DNA of 64,000 bases from Zonotrichia leucophrys gambelii. Lineage: Eukaryota > Chordata > Aves > Passeriformes > Passerellidae. Numbering within the stretch: the first letter of the stretch is position 1; every line of letters begins with the position of its first letter. Below, one piece after another: positions 23,201 through 36,340 of the stretch. Both the position numbers and the translations under genes were made by a program. Where the stretch lies: positions 63,086,421 to 63,150,420 of the forward strand of contig NC_088173.1 of NCBI RefSeq assembly GCF_028769735.1, in the 5' to 3' direction. The notes under the pieces were generated by a model, which saw only the letters and a program-made list of their open reading frames with translations, searched no databases and was not told the DNA's origin.

Positions 23201-26200
23201 ATTGCCCTTCTATATTTCCCTTTAAAAAGTATAAAATTTGAAAGATAACATCCACTTTATGCACATTTTGTCAAGAAAAGTTAAAGGAAAATACTTGTCT
23301 TCCCCATATATTTTCTCTTCTTTTGATTTCACAGCAATGAAAAACAAGTATTTCTTCTTTCTGGAGCTATGTAGGAAGCAGAAAATATATAAAGATATTT
23401 CAGTAAATTTATTTTAAGTATATATTAAAATTCCCTAAAATACTGATTTCCATTAGTTTAATCCTAACTTATATAACACTCTAATAAATTAAAATTTTTC
23501 TATGCAGCATCACACAACCACTTTGAGAAACTTTTTTTGGTTTTAGATTTGATCAACTGAAGAACCTTGTCCTCCTGAAGATGAGCCAATGAAGAACAAA
23601 GCCTCAGCATTAATGATAAAACAACTACCTTATACTATCAGAATCAACATTACTGGGAACAATATTTGTCCAACTACCATCACAGGACCAAGATAGCAAT
23701 TTCCATATGAAATTATTTGCAGTATTATGGATATTGTACCTCCTCTTTCAGTTAAGCAGTCTGCCCTTTTTGAGAAATCCTACGGAATGTAAAAATTTTT
23801 TTTTTTTTTTAATGAAGACCATCTGTTTAATATTTATCATAGAATGCTTTATTCAGCATCCATGGAAATCCTTCACTGTCTGTCACTGTTCAAGTCAGCA
23901 ATTAAGATGCAATTAAGACTTGTAATCCATGGATGTCTACATTCGTAGTCGAAAAAGGGAAGTAAAAAGGTAATTTCAGTAATATTAATGAATATATAAA
24001 TAGGGCTGATAGATACTGTTTATCATGTGATCCTATTCCCATCTGTTCTAGTTATGCATTTCAGCATCTGTACCATCTATACACCTACTGCTTGTTCTTA
24101 ACTATGATAATTTAACTGATTATAACTGACATACTTCAAGGTTTGTTATTAAACCTATGCAATTTTCGTATCAAACTGTGGCAAAACTTTTAGTTCTCTA
24201 TTCATAAGAGTTGCAAGATCTTTACATTATAAAATTTCCTTACTAATATTTTATTAAGTCCTCATGTTTTAGTACACTTATTTTTCCTTTTAACACTATT
24301 CTTGTCTCTTTCTTTGATTTTTATTCTACCAAAGTATGACAAATGTACAAGAATACAAGTTAGTTACAGGTTATAGGACTATGGACACAGTATTAGTAGC
24401 TCTCATCTATAATTTTAATTTTGTTTAAATTTAAAAGTTATTTTTGCCTTAAAATACCATTAAGCTTGCATAAGAGCCACCTTCTATAGCTTCCAGAATC
24501 TTTCTGTGCATTTTTTTACCAGATAATAACTGTTTGATCATGAAGTTACTGCTAGTAGAACTTCACATGTCACAAACATTGGAATATGTCAAAGCCAGTG
24601 GGTATTTTCTGCTGATGGCAACCATCACTCGCTGGTATACTTCCAACTGTGTTACAATATTTTTTTTTCACTGTAAATTATTAAAATAAAAGTCAGCAGT
24701 GAGACCTTTCCAAAGGAAAATATATGTTTTTAATCTGTCACCTTTCTGGTTCCTATCTGCGTTTAAGAATCCCATGGTTAAGTTGTTGTAGTCAAGGGGT
24801 CAGTCTTAAAAACATTCCAAAAATTGGTGATTGAATATGCAATTGTGATTAAAAAACAGGCTTATTTTTGATACTTTTTGTTTTTAATGGTGTCATGTGG
24901 CACATGAAATAGTTTATTGGGTGTGTTGCATATGTAGAAGGGTATTGATAACAGGCCTAGCAGACAGCTCAGGATCCCACAAGCACTTTTGCACTTAAAT
25001 ATCTCAGTTAGCTTATATGAGACTAATCAGTTGTACAAAGTAATTCACATACAGAACTCTTTATTTACAGGAATACACTCTACATTTAAATGTATGAACA
25101 AATTCTTCTCTTGTATGACCACTAATGCTTAAATGTCTCAGGAATTCTTATCTGGATTGCTTTTTTAAGCACTTATTGAAGAATGCAGTTCAGAAGCATA
25201 TATATTCTTAAATTAACTGACTTTTTAATCAAGAACAAATGGCATGTATGTCTCTTGTGACAGCAAAAATGTTCAACTTCATGAATTAGGAGTTTCAGTC
25301 ACTTTTTTTCACTATTATGAAAGGGGTGACTTTGCCAGTTTAAGTTCTATCATAAAAACTGTGTATACCTTTACTGTGTTACTTCAAAGCTGAAGATATG
25401 ATACTCCTTTCGATGAATTGTGGTAATGCAATCAATGAAATCCCCAAAATATCTTATCAAGTTTTATGGAAATAATTCTTATTTTGTTCAAATTATTTTA
25501 TTTTACTCCTATTAAGAGATCTGAAATTTAAAATTGTAGAGAAAATCTCAGCCAAAATTTTAAGCATAGCTATAACAAAATTTAGAAATAATTCCACAAG
25601 CATTCAGCAATTCCATGAATTTCAAACATATAGTTCAAAAACAGAACAATGCAATTCCTTCCCTCAGCTTTATCTCCTTTCAGACAAATTGCAATGTATT
25701 CCTATTGTGCAAGCTGCAGTGATTATGCTTCATACCATTATTAACTCTGTTAGAGATCTGCATGATAGATTAGAGAATGGTGATACTTAAATTTTGCAGT
25801 ATCCTTGTGTTGTACTCTAATCTATTATTGTAATTTGTAAAGGATTTCAAAATAATTTTGCTATTGCATTGGACTATGTATTAAACTTTAAAATTAACTG
25901 TTTATGTAACAAAAAACCATAAATAGCCAGAAAGCCTTGGCCAACTAAACCTTTCTTGATAAGGATCTGTAAAGTATCTATGCAGCTTTGATAGCAAAAC
26001 AAGTCTTATTCCATTACACACTGGGTCAGCAGATATACTCCCTCCCTTTTATTTCTCCCAACATTTCTGAAGCTTGAAGAATATACATAGTGTTCCTACC
26101 TGCATTCCTAGTGCTTCCAAAGACAAAAAAAGTATATCTTGAAAATCATTTGCATCTGTTGATCTATCTACATGAAATTCATATTTAGGAATTTTTCTTT

Positions 26201-28019
26201 ATAGCTAATTACTTCTGATGATTTTTAATATCCACATTCCATATACATTTCATTTCTCTTTAAATTTCTAGGGTGGGTGGGGGATGAAGGGAGAAACCAT
26301 TGAGAATTATTGACTAAAATATTAGGATGAATTTAAAACATAGATTGATTTATAAAAATTGATAACTATTAAAATCAGTCATCTTGAATATATGTTTCTC
26401 AAATATTTTGCATTGTGCAGTAAATTCTTTTCTCTAGTAAAGATTTTAAAACAGATCTCTGAGGACAGACTTCTAAGTGAGTACGCAGGTTACAGCCAAT
26501 CTAAAATGTATTTTGATCTTGAATAGAGAATGGGATATCTTACTGAGACGTGTTCAGCACTTCTGAGACTTGTACTCTTCAGTTGCTCTCTGTAAGAGCA
26601 CCTCTGAGAAATGAAGCTCTTAAAATTTAAGCAGTTATCATTATAGTGTATCAGCTTTTTAGGATGATAGTATTTCATGAATGCCATTTTTGTAGGTGTT
26701 TGGCCAGATGTTGCTCTTTCTTTCATGTGACTCTGCTGATTTAAATACAAAAGTCATCTATTCCCCCACTTGATGCAACTGGGGAAAAAGAATAAATTGT
26801 TGCTAAGTTCTCATAGTCTGGAGTTCAGCATCCTCTGCTCTGAAGGGAGTTTCAATTTCAACCCAGCAAAAAATAATTAGAAAAAAATATTGTTGCCATT
26901 TGAACAATAGAATGTCAAAATCTGCTATATTAACATTATTCTAAAATATTCAACCCTGAAGCAGTTCTAGCAAACTTTGAATATGCTGAATAGGAGATGT
27001 AACAGAGACCAGGTGGGCTTCCAGCAGCAGGAGGCAATATAGGAGAAAAACAATCAGAAACTTAAAACGTATAGTTTAGGATATTTTCTACAGAGAATTT
27101 TTTACAACTCTCTGAAGTCAGCACCTGCAATTTTCTCCTCTTCAGCATTTACTGAAACTTTTGCAGAGCTAGTAAAGGTAATTATTTTATTTGAAATTTT
27201 TCCACAGTCTCTCATGCTCTTGCTGTTATCAGTTCTGCCACTCAGCTCTCCTGCTAAGGAGTCTTGTTTATTAGGCAGAAAGAAAGATAGCACCTCTAAA
27301 ATTACACCTAAGAACACCCTTACTATGGTACAGTATTTTGTATATTTATTTCTTTGGGGATTTTAAGTGAGTTCTCTCCAGAATTATTAATTATTATATA
27401 TTGAGAGCTGTGAATATTTTTAATGTGTTTTTCACAACATAGACATTATGGAAAATGAAGACAGGCATGTCAGTGAGGTGTTATAGGCTGATAGAAGGTA
27501 TATGTATATAGTGAATTCATAACATTTTCTCCACTTGTATAAAAGAAGGAAACTGAAGCTGCAGTAGATGTTTGAAGATCTTTTCTTGGTGGTGAAAAAA
27601 AAAATATCAACATCTACCATGTAGAAATATAGCACATGAAAGAAAGGAATAATCCTAATTATGGCTTTAGAATTCTTACAATGTAATAATCCAGAGATGT
27701 AAGGATAGAGTAACAATTTCTGAGACAATAATCCATATTTTTGAGTAAAATGCCCCTTTTTCAAAGAAAAGAAGTACATTCTTGAATCTTTTCAAGTCTA
27801 TCTGGGCAATATACTGGGAAGCATCCAATATTGAAGGGCAAAGAAAAAGAACTTTTCTAATTCTACTGTGTTCCTTTGTGAATAAAGATTCAGGTTAAGC
27901 ACCTCCAAATGTTTGCAATTCTGTAAAAGTGACAGAAATTCTGCACTCCTTCAAAAAATGTAGCACTTTCATTCTACATTCTTTCAAAAATAATTGGTAT
28001 CCAGTTTTCAATGCATTTC
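20234..28019. other. long AT-rich unique stretch, no gene recognised
   Basis: Nearly 8 kb in which I recognise no gene, RNA or mobile element. It holds a 15-base T run at 23796-23810 and many short AT-rich words. Open frames up to 115 codons occur (for example minus strand 27432-27779), but none shows a domain. Old repeats below the limit of recognition by eye are likely. Confidence 0.55.
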
Positions 28020-28146
28020 ACTCACTGCACATCCAGCCCTTATTTCTGCTGCTTTTCTATGAGGATGTTATGGAAGTCAGTGTCAAAGACCTTCCCTAAA
28101 TCTGGGTAGTCAGAATCCAGTGCTCTCTACAAGTCAGGGCACTTCC
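28020..28146 (-). mobile_element. older CR1 fragment, downstream part (split by insertion)
   Basis: A minus-strand CR1 segment from the reverse-transcriptase region. It carries antisense landmarks of that region: GCACATCCAGCCC, GTCAGTGTCAAAGACCTTCC, GGGTAGTCAGAATCCAGTGC and CACTTCCTCATAGAA. The next part of the consensus in this direction, which leads into GGTTGGTCAAGC, is missing here but resumes at 28982. The two pieces are therefore one old element interrupted by the CR1 at 28147-28981. Confidence 0.75.
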
Positions 28147-28981
28147 TCATAGAATCATCTAGGTGGGTCATCAAGGTAATCAAGTCCAGCCTACCATGGC
28201 CAAGTCCACAAACAGGCTGTGTCCCTGAGTGGAACACTCCTGCATATTGTGAAGACCTCTGGGGATGGTGTTTCAACCACTCCCCTAGACTGCCTGTTTC
28301 AATGACTGACCACATTTTCAGTGACAAAGTTTTCCTAATCTGTAATCTGAACCTCTCCTTGGTGCAACTCAAGGTCATTTCATCCTCTCACTTGTCACAT
28401 GGAAGATATAAATGCCTACCTCTCTACCACATCCTCTCAGTTGTAGAGAGTGATAAGGTCTCCCCTGAGCCTCCTTTTCTCCAGGCTAAACAACCCCAGC
28501 TCCCTCAGACACTCATAAGATTTGTGCTCCAGACCCTTCCCCAGCTCCATTGCCCTTCTCTGAATTTGCTTCATTCCCTCAAAGTCTTTTGTAGTGGGAA
28601 GCCCACAGTGGACACAGGATTGAGGTGCAGCCTCCCCTGTGCCGAGGACAGGGGGACAATCACTGCCCTGGTCCTGCTGGCCACACTGTTGTTGGCACAG
28701 GCCAGGATGCCATTGGCCTTGGTCTCCTGGGCACATGTCTCATGTTCAGCCAGATGTTCACCAGCAGCCACAGCTCATTTCCTCTGGGCAGCTTTCCAGC
28801 CACTCTTCCCCAGTCTGTAGGACAGCATGGGACTGCTGTGATTCAAGAGGAGGATACAGCACCTTGGTCTTTTGGGCCTCATGGAATAAACCTCAGGCTG
28901 GTGATCCAGCCTGTGCAGAACCCTCTGCAGATCCTTCCTACTGTCAAGCAGATGAACACTCCTGCCCAGCTTGATATGATC
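28147..28981 (-). mobile_element. CR1 retroposon inserted into an older CR1
   Basis: A 5'-truncated CR1 in minus orientation. Its 3' end is at the low-coordinate side (TCATAGAATCATCTAGG). Going up come the antisense of the 3' untranslated region, then GATAAGGTCTCCCCTGAGCC, TTCTCCAGGCTAAACAACCC, CAGCTCCCTCAGACAC, and GGTCCTGCTGGCCACACTG, which encode the C-terminal end of the reverse-transcriptase protein. The minus-strand frame at 28437-28736 retains [25 protein letters not shown] residues. It stops at CTTGATATGATC, where the consensus would continue into GGTGTCATCTGC. The sequence then switches to a different CR1 region, marking the truncation point. The reading frame is broken by indels, so it is inactive. 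Confidence 0.88.
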
Positions 28982-29195
28982 AAGGTAACTAGTTGGTCAA
29001 GCATAGCTTGATGATAGCTTGAGTTGCTTTATGAACTCATGTTGATTACTTCTTAAGATTTTCTTGTCCTTCATGTGCCTGGAAATTAGGATTCGATCCA
29101 TGACCTTCTGAGGGATCAAGTGAGGCTCACCAGTCTGCATTTCCCTGGATTCTTGTATTGCTGAAATCTGAGCTTTGCTCTTTTTATTGCAAAAT
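28982..29195 (-). mobile_element. older CR1 fragment, upstream part (split by insertion)
   Basis: This continues the older minus-strand CR1 begun at 28020-28146. Antisense landmarks are AGTTGGTCAAGCATAGC, GAACTCATGTTGATTAC, CATGTGCCTGGAAAT, TCCATGACCTTCTGAGGGAT, CACCAGTCTGCATTTCC, and ATTCTTGTATTGCTGAA. These belong to the central reverse-transcriptase domain. Many substitutions and stops show considerable age. The upstream end fades into AT-rich DNA near 29195. Confidence 0.85.
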
Positions 29196-30094
29196 GGTGC
29201 ATTCATATCAAAACCAGAAAAGCGATTATCACCTTTTATAAATCTAAACTTATAATAAAAACTTTCTTTGATAGGGCACCTTCACATTTTCTTCTATTAT
29301 GAAGAATGAATTATGGATACAAACTAAGAGCTCTGTCACACCCCAATTACCTCATTTCCAGCCGACTACTCATGACTGCATCTGTGACTGAATTAGAAAA
29401 TATCTTGCAGGTTAATGAGATCTCGGTTAAGCACACTGAAGCTGGACAAGGGAAACCCTTTTTTTTTTCCATATTTAATAAAAATACATTTTACAAGTAA
29501 AAAAGCAGCAATGGGCATTGTTTTCTAGATGCTCTGTGAATTTTAAAACAATTAATGAATTTCCTATTTCAAACTCATGGTATCAGTGATTCAAATTCTG
29601 TCTTCAGGAGGAAAAATGCAGTCTTCCCTTCCTTTCAGAGGAATTGTAATGACAGAATGGTACAACAATTGAAAAGAAGTATAAAAAAATCCCTGTAAGT
29701 ACCATTTATAAATGCTCGGCATGCACTGACATATAAAAAATGCTTTCCTTTGAAATAGAACAGTGTAATTTTATCTGGGAACACTAATATTAAAAAGGCA
29801 TAGGAAGAAGACTGAATTAACTTTTTATAATTAATCTAGGAAAAGTTCTCTTGGTTTCTTTTCCAGAGGGACAAAAAATGGAAAAAAAAAAAAATCATAG
29901 AACACCAAGATATGCATGTGAAAATTTCAAGAAATTTCATTTCTAAGTACTGAACAAATTAAGAGCATGGCATTCCCAAAGTAAAAAAGAAAAAAAAAAA
30001 AGAATGGAAATATGTATATTAAGGAATCCCTTTTTCCTTTTTCAATTCAGATGACATCTTTCTACTCTGATATCAGATTGATAAATAGTACAAC
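29196..30094. other. AT-rich unique DNA between CR1 elements
   Basis: No gene is recognised. Two short A-rich tracts lie near 29881-29894 and 29980-30001. A plus-strand frame of 64 codons at 29306-29500 has no motif. Confidence 0.55.
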
Positions 30095-30911
30095 CATAGA
30101 ATCATAAGTTGTCTAGGTTGAAAGGAAACTTTAAGGTCAGATAGTCTAATTCTCACAATGATCACAGACATCTCCAACTGCATCAGCGTGCTCTAAGCCC
30201 GGTCCAATCTGACCTTGAATGTTTCCAGAGATAGGACATCTGCAACCTCTCTGAGCAGACTGTTCCTATGTCTTCCCACCCTCATCATAAAACTTTTTCC
30301 TCATACTTAGTGTGAATTGACTCTTTAGTTTGAAACCTCAACTGCTTATTCTATTTCTACAAGCCCTATTAAAAAATTTGTTCCCATCTTTCTTTTAAGC
30401 CAGCTCTAGGTACTGATACAGTCTCCCTGTAGATTTCTCTTCTCCAGGCAGAAAAATCCCAGATTGCTGAGACTCTCCTTGAAGAAGAAGTGCTTCATCA
30501 CTCATCATTTTTGTGGCACTCTGGCCTCTCCAACATTTTGTGTTATTTTTGTGCTGAGGACACCACATCTGGGCACAGTACTGCGCATGGGGTCTGGGCA
30601 AAGGACCAGAATCACCTCTCTCGACCTTTTTCTGCAGCCCATGATGTGGTTGCTATCCATACTGCAAGTGCACGTTGCCAATTCATGTCTGGCTTTTCCT
30701 ATACCAGGATCTCCAAATGCCTCTTGGCAGGGCTGCTCTCAATCTGTTCAACTCCCCACCCCAGGTGCAGCACCTTGCTCTTCACTTTGTTGAACTACAT
30801 AAGATTTCCATGTGTCCGCTTCTTGAGCTTGTCTGGGTCCCTCTGGGTGGCATCCATCCTTCAGGTGTGTCAACTGCACGACTCAGCTTGGTGTCATAAG
30901 CATAGGTGAGA
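30095..30911 (-). mobile_element. CR1 retroposon, 5'-truncated, degenerate
   Basis: A minus-strand CR1 with its 3' terminus at 30095 (CATAGAATCATAAG). Going up: CTTTAAGGTCAGATAGTC, the CTGACCTTGAATGTTTCCAG segment of the 3' untranslated region, TTTCTCTTCTCCAGGCAG, GGGCACAGTACTGCGCATGG, AGAATCACCTCTCTCGACC, GGGCTGCTCTCAATCTG, GTTGAACTACATAAGATTTC, GGGTCCCTCTGGGTGGCATC and AGCTTGGTGTCATAAGC. These encode the C-terminal part of the reverse-transcriptase protein. Frames are broken in many places. It differs from the CR1 at 28147-28981 in the same landmarks, so the two belong to different subfamilies or different ages. Confidence 0.92.
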
Positions 30912-33900
30912 ATGAACAAAGTATTGTCATTACTTAACCAAATACCTGATGACTAAGGAGCTCAACATGTGACATATTACAATGCCTGATTTATGGACGG
31001 GTTTTACCACAAGTGAGTTTGCCTATGCCAGAATAGATGTTGCCCTTACAGATGAAAAGAAAAATAAATTTTCATAAATTCTAAAACACAATTACAGTGA
31101 CTCAGTCCTATTCCATCTAAAGTTACACAAGCACTCATATTCTTATGTTACTCTGGTATCTGGCTAAAATACAAAACATCTCTTTGTATCATCATGGTTC
31201 CTAAGCACAATAAAATACACATTGTCTCAAGGATTAAAGAGAAGAGTACACATTTTCATTTGAATATGTCAGTGCAAAATGACAAATAAAGGCATTTTAT
31301 CTAGCAAAATTTAAATTTCATCTTCCACATGGAGAATTTCATATCAAAATTCTTTGTCTAAAGACTAATATTAGAATACTTCCACGATTATATGCTTCTT
31401 AGAATGAAGCAAGCTAGTGAATGAAAATAAGATAAAATATAAGAAGAATAAAAAATCATAAGCTCTGACCCATTTGGAAAATTCAAATACTGTTTTGTTT
31501 TTTCAAAGAAATATTTGGCATTATGGAGTTGCCTGGAAAAAACAGTAGAAATTTCATTAAAACTCCACAACTTGCAAAAGCGTTTTTCACAATGAGCATT
31601 CAAGTTTTATTGCAATCAAGAAATGTTGTTTCACTGTGGCCCTGGAAACTAGCCAGCAGATAACCTGACTTTCAGCATCAAAGATTAAGTCATGGCTCCT
31701 CATATACTGACCCTTGTGCATCACCATTCACTCACATTTACCATTTGCTTCCTCCTGGTATTATTTCATGATCAACATCAAATACAATTTTCATCAAGGG
31801 CACATCTATGTTCTCATTAATCACATTTATCAGTAGTCAGTGATCTGATTGCAAGTCTTGCAGACATGAGTGCAGATTCCAGAACCTTCAAAACACATAC
31901 AATTAAGCCCTCATGCAATTTTACTACAAAACTACTCCACAGCAATCTATACCTGAGACACATCCACTACATCTACATAAAATAATTATATCCTTCAGTA
32001 AATATTCTGTCTTCTAATTCATATATTGATTTCCCTAAAACTGCATAAATGTATACAAAAATTGTTTATGGGCATTAACTCTACACATGAGGATCAGTTG
32101 TGATCAGTTTCTGGTACAATGTAAAAGAATTTAGCTGATCTAGTTTGGTAAAGCAAAAGACTATGCTTGAGCCACAAACAACCTAAAAAGGTTCTGTTAT
32201 TAGGAACTTAGAGACAATATTTTAATTTTAAATGAAAAATCATTAGGCCAAAATATTCCTGGATGTTGAGAACATTTTCACATGTTTGTATATTTGACTC
32301 ACATTGAAATTAAAGTGTCTCATTTCAACAGCCTTGCTTCTTAAAGAGACATTTTTGGGTTTTTTTAACAGATATCTGAGCAGTCAAAGTGCTATTGTTA
32401 ATTAAACAAACATCACAACTACATAAAGCATCTCAAATATGACAAAAGTTAACCTTTACAATTCATTAACCCTGTTTTTTTTTTCTGTAATATTTTCAAA
32501 AGCCTCAAAGGAGATAGCCATCAAGAGGTACAACGCTAATTTTGAGGTTAAACATTAGATATCTTAATACTGTTTTTGTGCCATTTTAGACATCTGTGGA
32601 AATGAAACCACAGAAAACAAAAAAAGTGAGCAATAGTTTCTTTTCCTTTGTAGAGTAAGGTTCAAAGAATAATGTCAATTATTAACAATTAATAATCTCA
32701 AGGTTTGTGTTTATCATCTAAAGATAAGGTAGGCACTTTCATAAGTACATCAGCAATGTTTCCCAGATCAAAATTTTTATTTTGTATTCTCACAAGAAGT
32801 AATACATAATAAGAAAGAAAAAACTCCAACCCATAAATAACTGTAAGTATAGAGCTTTTTCTATAAGGTAACTTGACAACATTTATATTGTTTCCTATTC
32901 CTTCAGCAGGAGACAATGGAAAGGGAAAAATGTTAGCTTTGTTTAAACTATAAGCATAAACTATACCAGCTGGTGCACTCCATTGGGAAAAGAAATGTGG
33001 GTCAGCACATTGCATCATCAGCACTTCTTCAGCAAATCCACCTGCTTGAGTAAACAGACAATATGGGATCCCAGAGTAGCAAAGTACATTATTAAACAGG
33101 TAACTTCCTACATTTTTGACCTTCTTAGCATTTTATTTCACATAATATTAGCCTTTTTTTTCATAAAAGTATTTCATTTGTAACTATCTTCAGTGAGTTG
33201 ATAGGATCTTTAATGACAGTAAAAAGGCAAAAAGTAACTTTGCTAATATGACTGTAGTGCAGGAAAAAAAATCAACAGTGTATGAAGTTTATTTATCTAG
33301 ATGTTACTCATAAAAAATAATTGACAACTATTTTATTGTCGGAAACCGAGTCTTAAACATGGATGTTGGAAATTTAGTTAGTTATTTTTCACAGTATCTT
33401 TTGCTACATCTAGAGTTTAGCTTACTGTATAGACACAAACACCTTAGGTATGACCCATATTTACATGCTGTAAATAATTATGTATTTAGTTTTCCTTCTC
33501 TGCCTTGGAAGATGTTTAATTCCAGGGGAATCAATTCTTCTTCATCTGAAAGGACAGGCCTACTAAAAACAGAGAACCACACCAAAATGAAATAAGAACC
33601 CCCAAACTAAAACACATACAGTCACAATAATTGAAAGCAGATGGGATAAACTAAATACAGCATAAGCATAAATAAAGACTGAAAGACCTCATGAAAATCT
33701 GAAAGTCAAAGCTTGTCTCTTTGGAATAAGCTGCTGCGGGTTGGCCTTCAATGAAAGCTCTTGATGTTTAGAAGGGTAGTTCAAGATCTACGTCTTGTGA
33801 ATTAATCAGCATATTCATATTTTGGAAAGGTTATAAAAGACATAATGTTGGCTGAACATTAATTTCTGCAAAAAAGTCACTCTTTCTTCACGGGAAATGA

Positions 33901-34190
33901 ACTGTTTCATATTGAAACAAAATGTATTTTAAATGAACAATTTAGAAGCTATTTAAAATATTCCAGCAGTATTTCTGTTCCATTATTCTTGTAATTTCTT
34001 TTTTGCATTTGAATTTGCATGTCTAAAATCCATGTTGGTTGATGCTGTAAATATTCAACAGAAAAAATATAGTAAAGAATATTCTTCTTTTATACTAAAA
34101 TATACAATTTTTTTGCTAAATGAAAAATATTAACTGTCAGTGTTCCAAAGGTAATTCAAAAGCGTAGCCTCTTAGATTCTCTTGCTTAAC
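30912..34190. other. AT-rich unique DNA, no gene recognised
   Basis: No gene or mobile element is recognised. The longest frame (minus strand, 32698-33024, 108 codons) has no motif, signal peptide or splice context that I can support. Confidence 0.55.
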
Positions 34191-34245
34191 ACATATATAT
34201 ATACATACACATATATATATGTATATATATATATATATATATATA
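34191..34245. repeat. (TA)n-rich microsatellite, imperfect
   Basis: Alternating AT/TA tract with a few C and G interruptions. It is largely self-complementary and could extrude as a cruciform. Confidence 0.9.
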
Positions 34246-35869
34246 AAATAAATAGACTTTATGCTATTTTTTCTGAAGAACTACTGCCCTAGATTATGCA
34301 CTGAAATTCATCATATGCAAAGATTGTTGGACTTTTTGAATGCAAAGCATCAACAAGGAAACTTATATTAGAACTGACAGAAAAATTCAAAGAAATATTG
34401 AATTTAAGTGGGTTTTCCATTACTGAGAATGGCCATCCATGTATTAGAAGTGAGAAATAGAAAACTGAGCTACAAGTCCGTTAGAAACTGTGAGGATAAA
34501 GCAAAACTGTATTTAAAGACAGCATGAACTGAGAGGAGCCAATCTTCATACTATCATGTTTAGTTGGTGTGTCTCTATCTTCGGAGAAATAGAATAGCAG
34601 GAATGGGGGAGGTATTTATAAAGACAAACTCTACAGTCAGCTGGATTTTAAATGTTGGAAGAGTGTGATTAGATTCCTATAGGGTTCTACTGAGTAGGCT
34701 TAACAAGCAAATGCCTTCAACATTTCTTCATACATCATGCTCTCCAGCACTACAGTTATCAGCAACCATTTCAAAAATCCACTCAAGCTTTTGCACTTTT
34801 TGCTTAAAATGGGAGAACCAAAGCCTGATACAATATACAAGATAAAAACCTGATACATTTGATATGTAATTTATGACTGTAGAGTAGAGTAGAGTAGAGT
34901 AGGGATGGTAACATCCTCTGATCTGTTTGCTCTACTCCTGCAGATGCAGCTCAGAACAGGGTTATATTTTTTTGCTGCAATGGTTCACTCCCAACTGATG
35001 TTTTTGTATGATCTATATGTAACAAAACTAAGTGAAATGTCTCCCCTGCCAATAGATGAGCTTCTGGCAAATAAAGTGATGGTTTTAAAATGGTGTTGCT
35101 TAATTTCATCACTGAGGGAATACAATTCAAACATCTATAATCCTACTTTGGAGACTAGAAATCACCTTTAATTGTTTAATCACTCTCCCTTCTCATCTCT
35201 GGCAAAGCAGACATAACATGTAGAAAACACTTGCTCTAACCAATGTACATGTGCAGAGAAAATTTCTTATTTTTCTGCCACTAGTATGCATCTGCAAAGT
35301 ATTGCTTAAGGCATCAAGAAATGGAAAAGCTTTGTTTGGAACTGAGATCAGCAGAGCAAAACCTGTGGAGAAAAACACCACATTTTCTTCTGAAATATTT
35401 TATAACAGTTAGGTAAAGAATTCCTTATAAAAAAAATTGTTAGCATTATTACCCATTCTTGTTAGCAAATAATAATTTAACTATTCATATTTTTATTTAT
35501 ACAAAAATTATTAATCTATGGGTATATTTTAGCAAACTGTAGCTCAGCCCTAAACTTTTTACAGGAAGGTTTGCTTACCTGTCAATTATTTGTCACCTAT
35601 TCAGTGTAACAGATAAATTGTATCACAATGCATTTCATTTGGCCTCCTGATGGGAGAAGTTAAGCATTTTAAATAATTTGTATTATTTACTGCTGCATAT
35701 TTCCATCATCTGATGTGTGTGAGATTGCCCCACATATCTCTTTAAATATATGACAATTTTGGTTTAGTCAATCTTTCATATACAGAAGTGTCCATACATG
35801 AGCTGAATTTGTTTAAAATCTTCAGCTGCACTCTTGCACGATGTTAATTTGGGATGATGTTTCTTGCTA
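34246..35869. other. AT-rich unique DNA with a small pentamer repeat
   Basis: Four AGAGT units sit at 34881-34900. Nothing else is recognised. The plus-strand frame of 88 codons at 34905-35171 starts just after the pentamers and has no motif. Confidence 0.55.
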
Positions 35870-36340
35870 GATTCTGCTTGAGCTACATTTCAGTCCTCGC
35901 TTGTGCCATTTACTTTTCTGATCTGGATCCTGCTATCGTGATGTCAGACCTGTCTCATCACTGTGGGCTTGTCTGGTGGCGTGGACTCTTTGATAAACCA
36001 GAATTCCTGCAGCAGATGAGCCCTTCTTGCTTGGATTCCGTGGCTACACAGCTTGCAGTGATTCTGGGGCTGCCCTGCCAGTCTTGTTGCTGCCCTCAGC
36101 TCCTAACTCACCTTCTCAGGGGAGAAGCCCCTTCCTGAAGCTCTCTGAAGTTTGCAGTGAATATTTACCTTTGTTGTACTTTACCAGGAATATATTTACA
36201 AGGGTCCAATTTTGGGGGTTTTGGGGATGTTTTTGGGGTTTTTTCCTGTATGACGGTTTTGATTTGCTTGCCTTTTTTTTTTTTTTTCTTTTTTTGTGGT
36301 AATGATTTTTATTTGGGGTTTTCTAGTGGGTTTTAGTTGG
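35870..36340. repeat. GC-rich block with G/T-rich tail, probable dispersed repeat
   Basis: A clear rise in GC at 35870-36180 is followed by a T- and G-rich tail at about 36205-36340. The tail holds three runs of four to five G separated by T tracts, then a long T run. A GC-rich body with a simple-sequence tail suggests a retroposed or LTR-derived sequence, but I see no paired ends or target duplication and cannot name a family. Plus-strand frames of about 90 codons cross it, without a recognisable product. Confidence 0.4.

Noticed and set aside
32698..33024. 108-codon minus-strand frame
   Set aside because: No motif, signal peptide, homology I recognise or splice signals. The length is within chance for a 64-kb window read in six frames.
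36205..36245. G-quadruplex
   Set aside because: Only three close G runs before a long gap to the fourth, so canonical spacing is not met.
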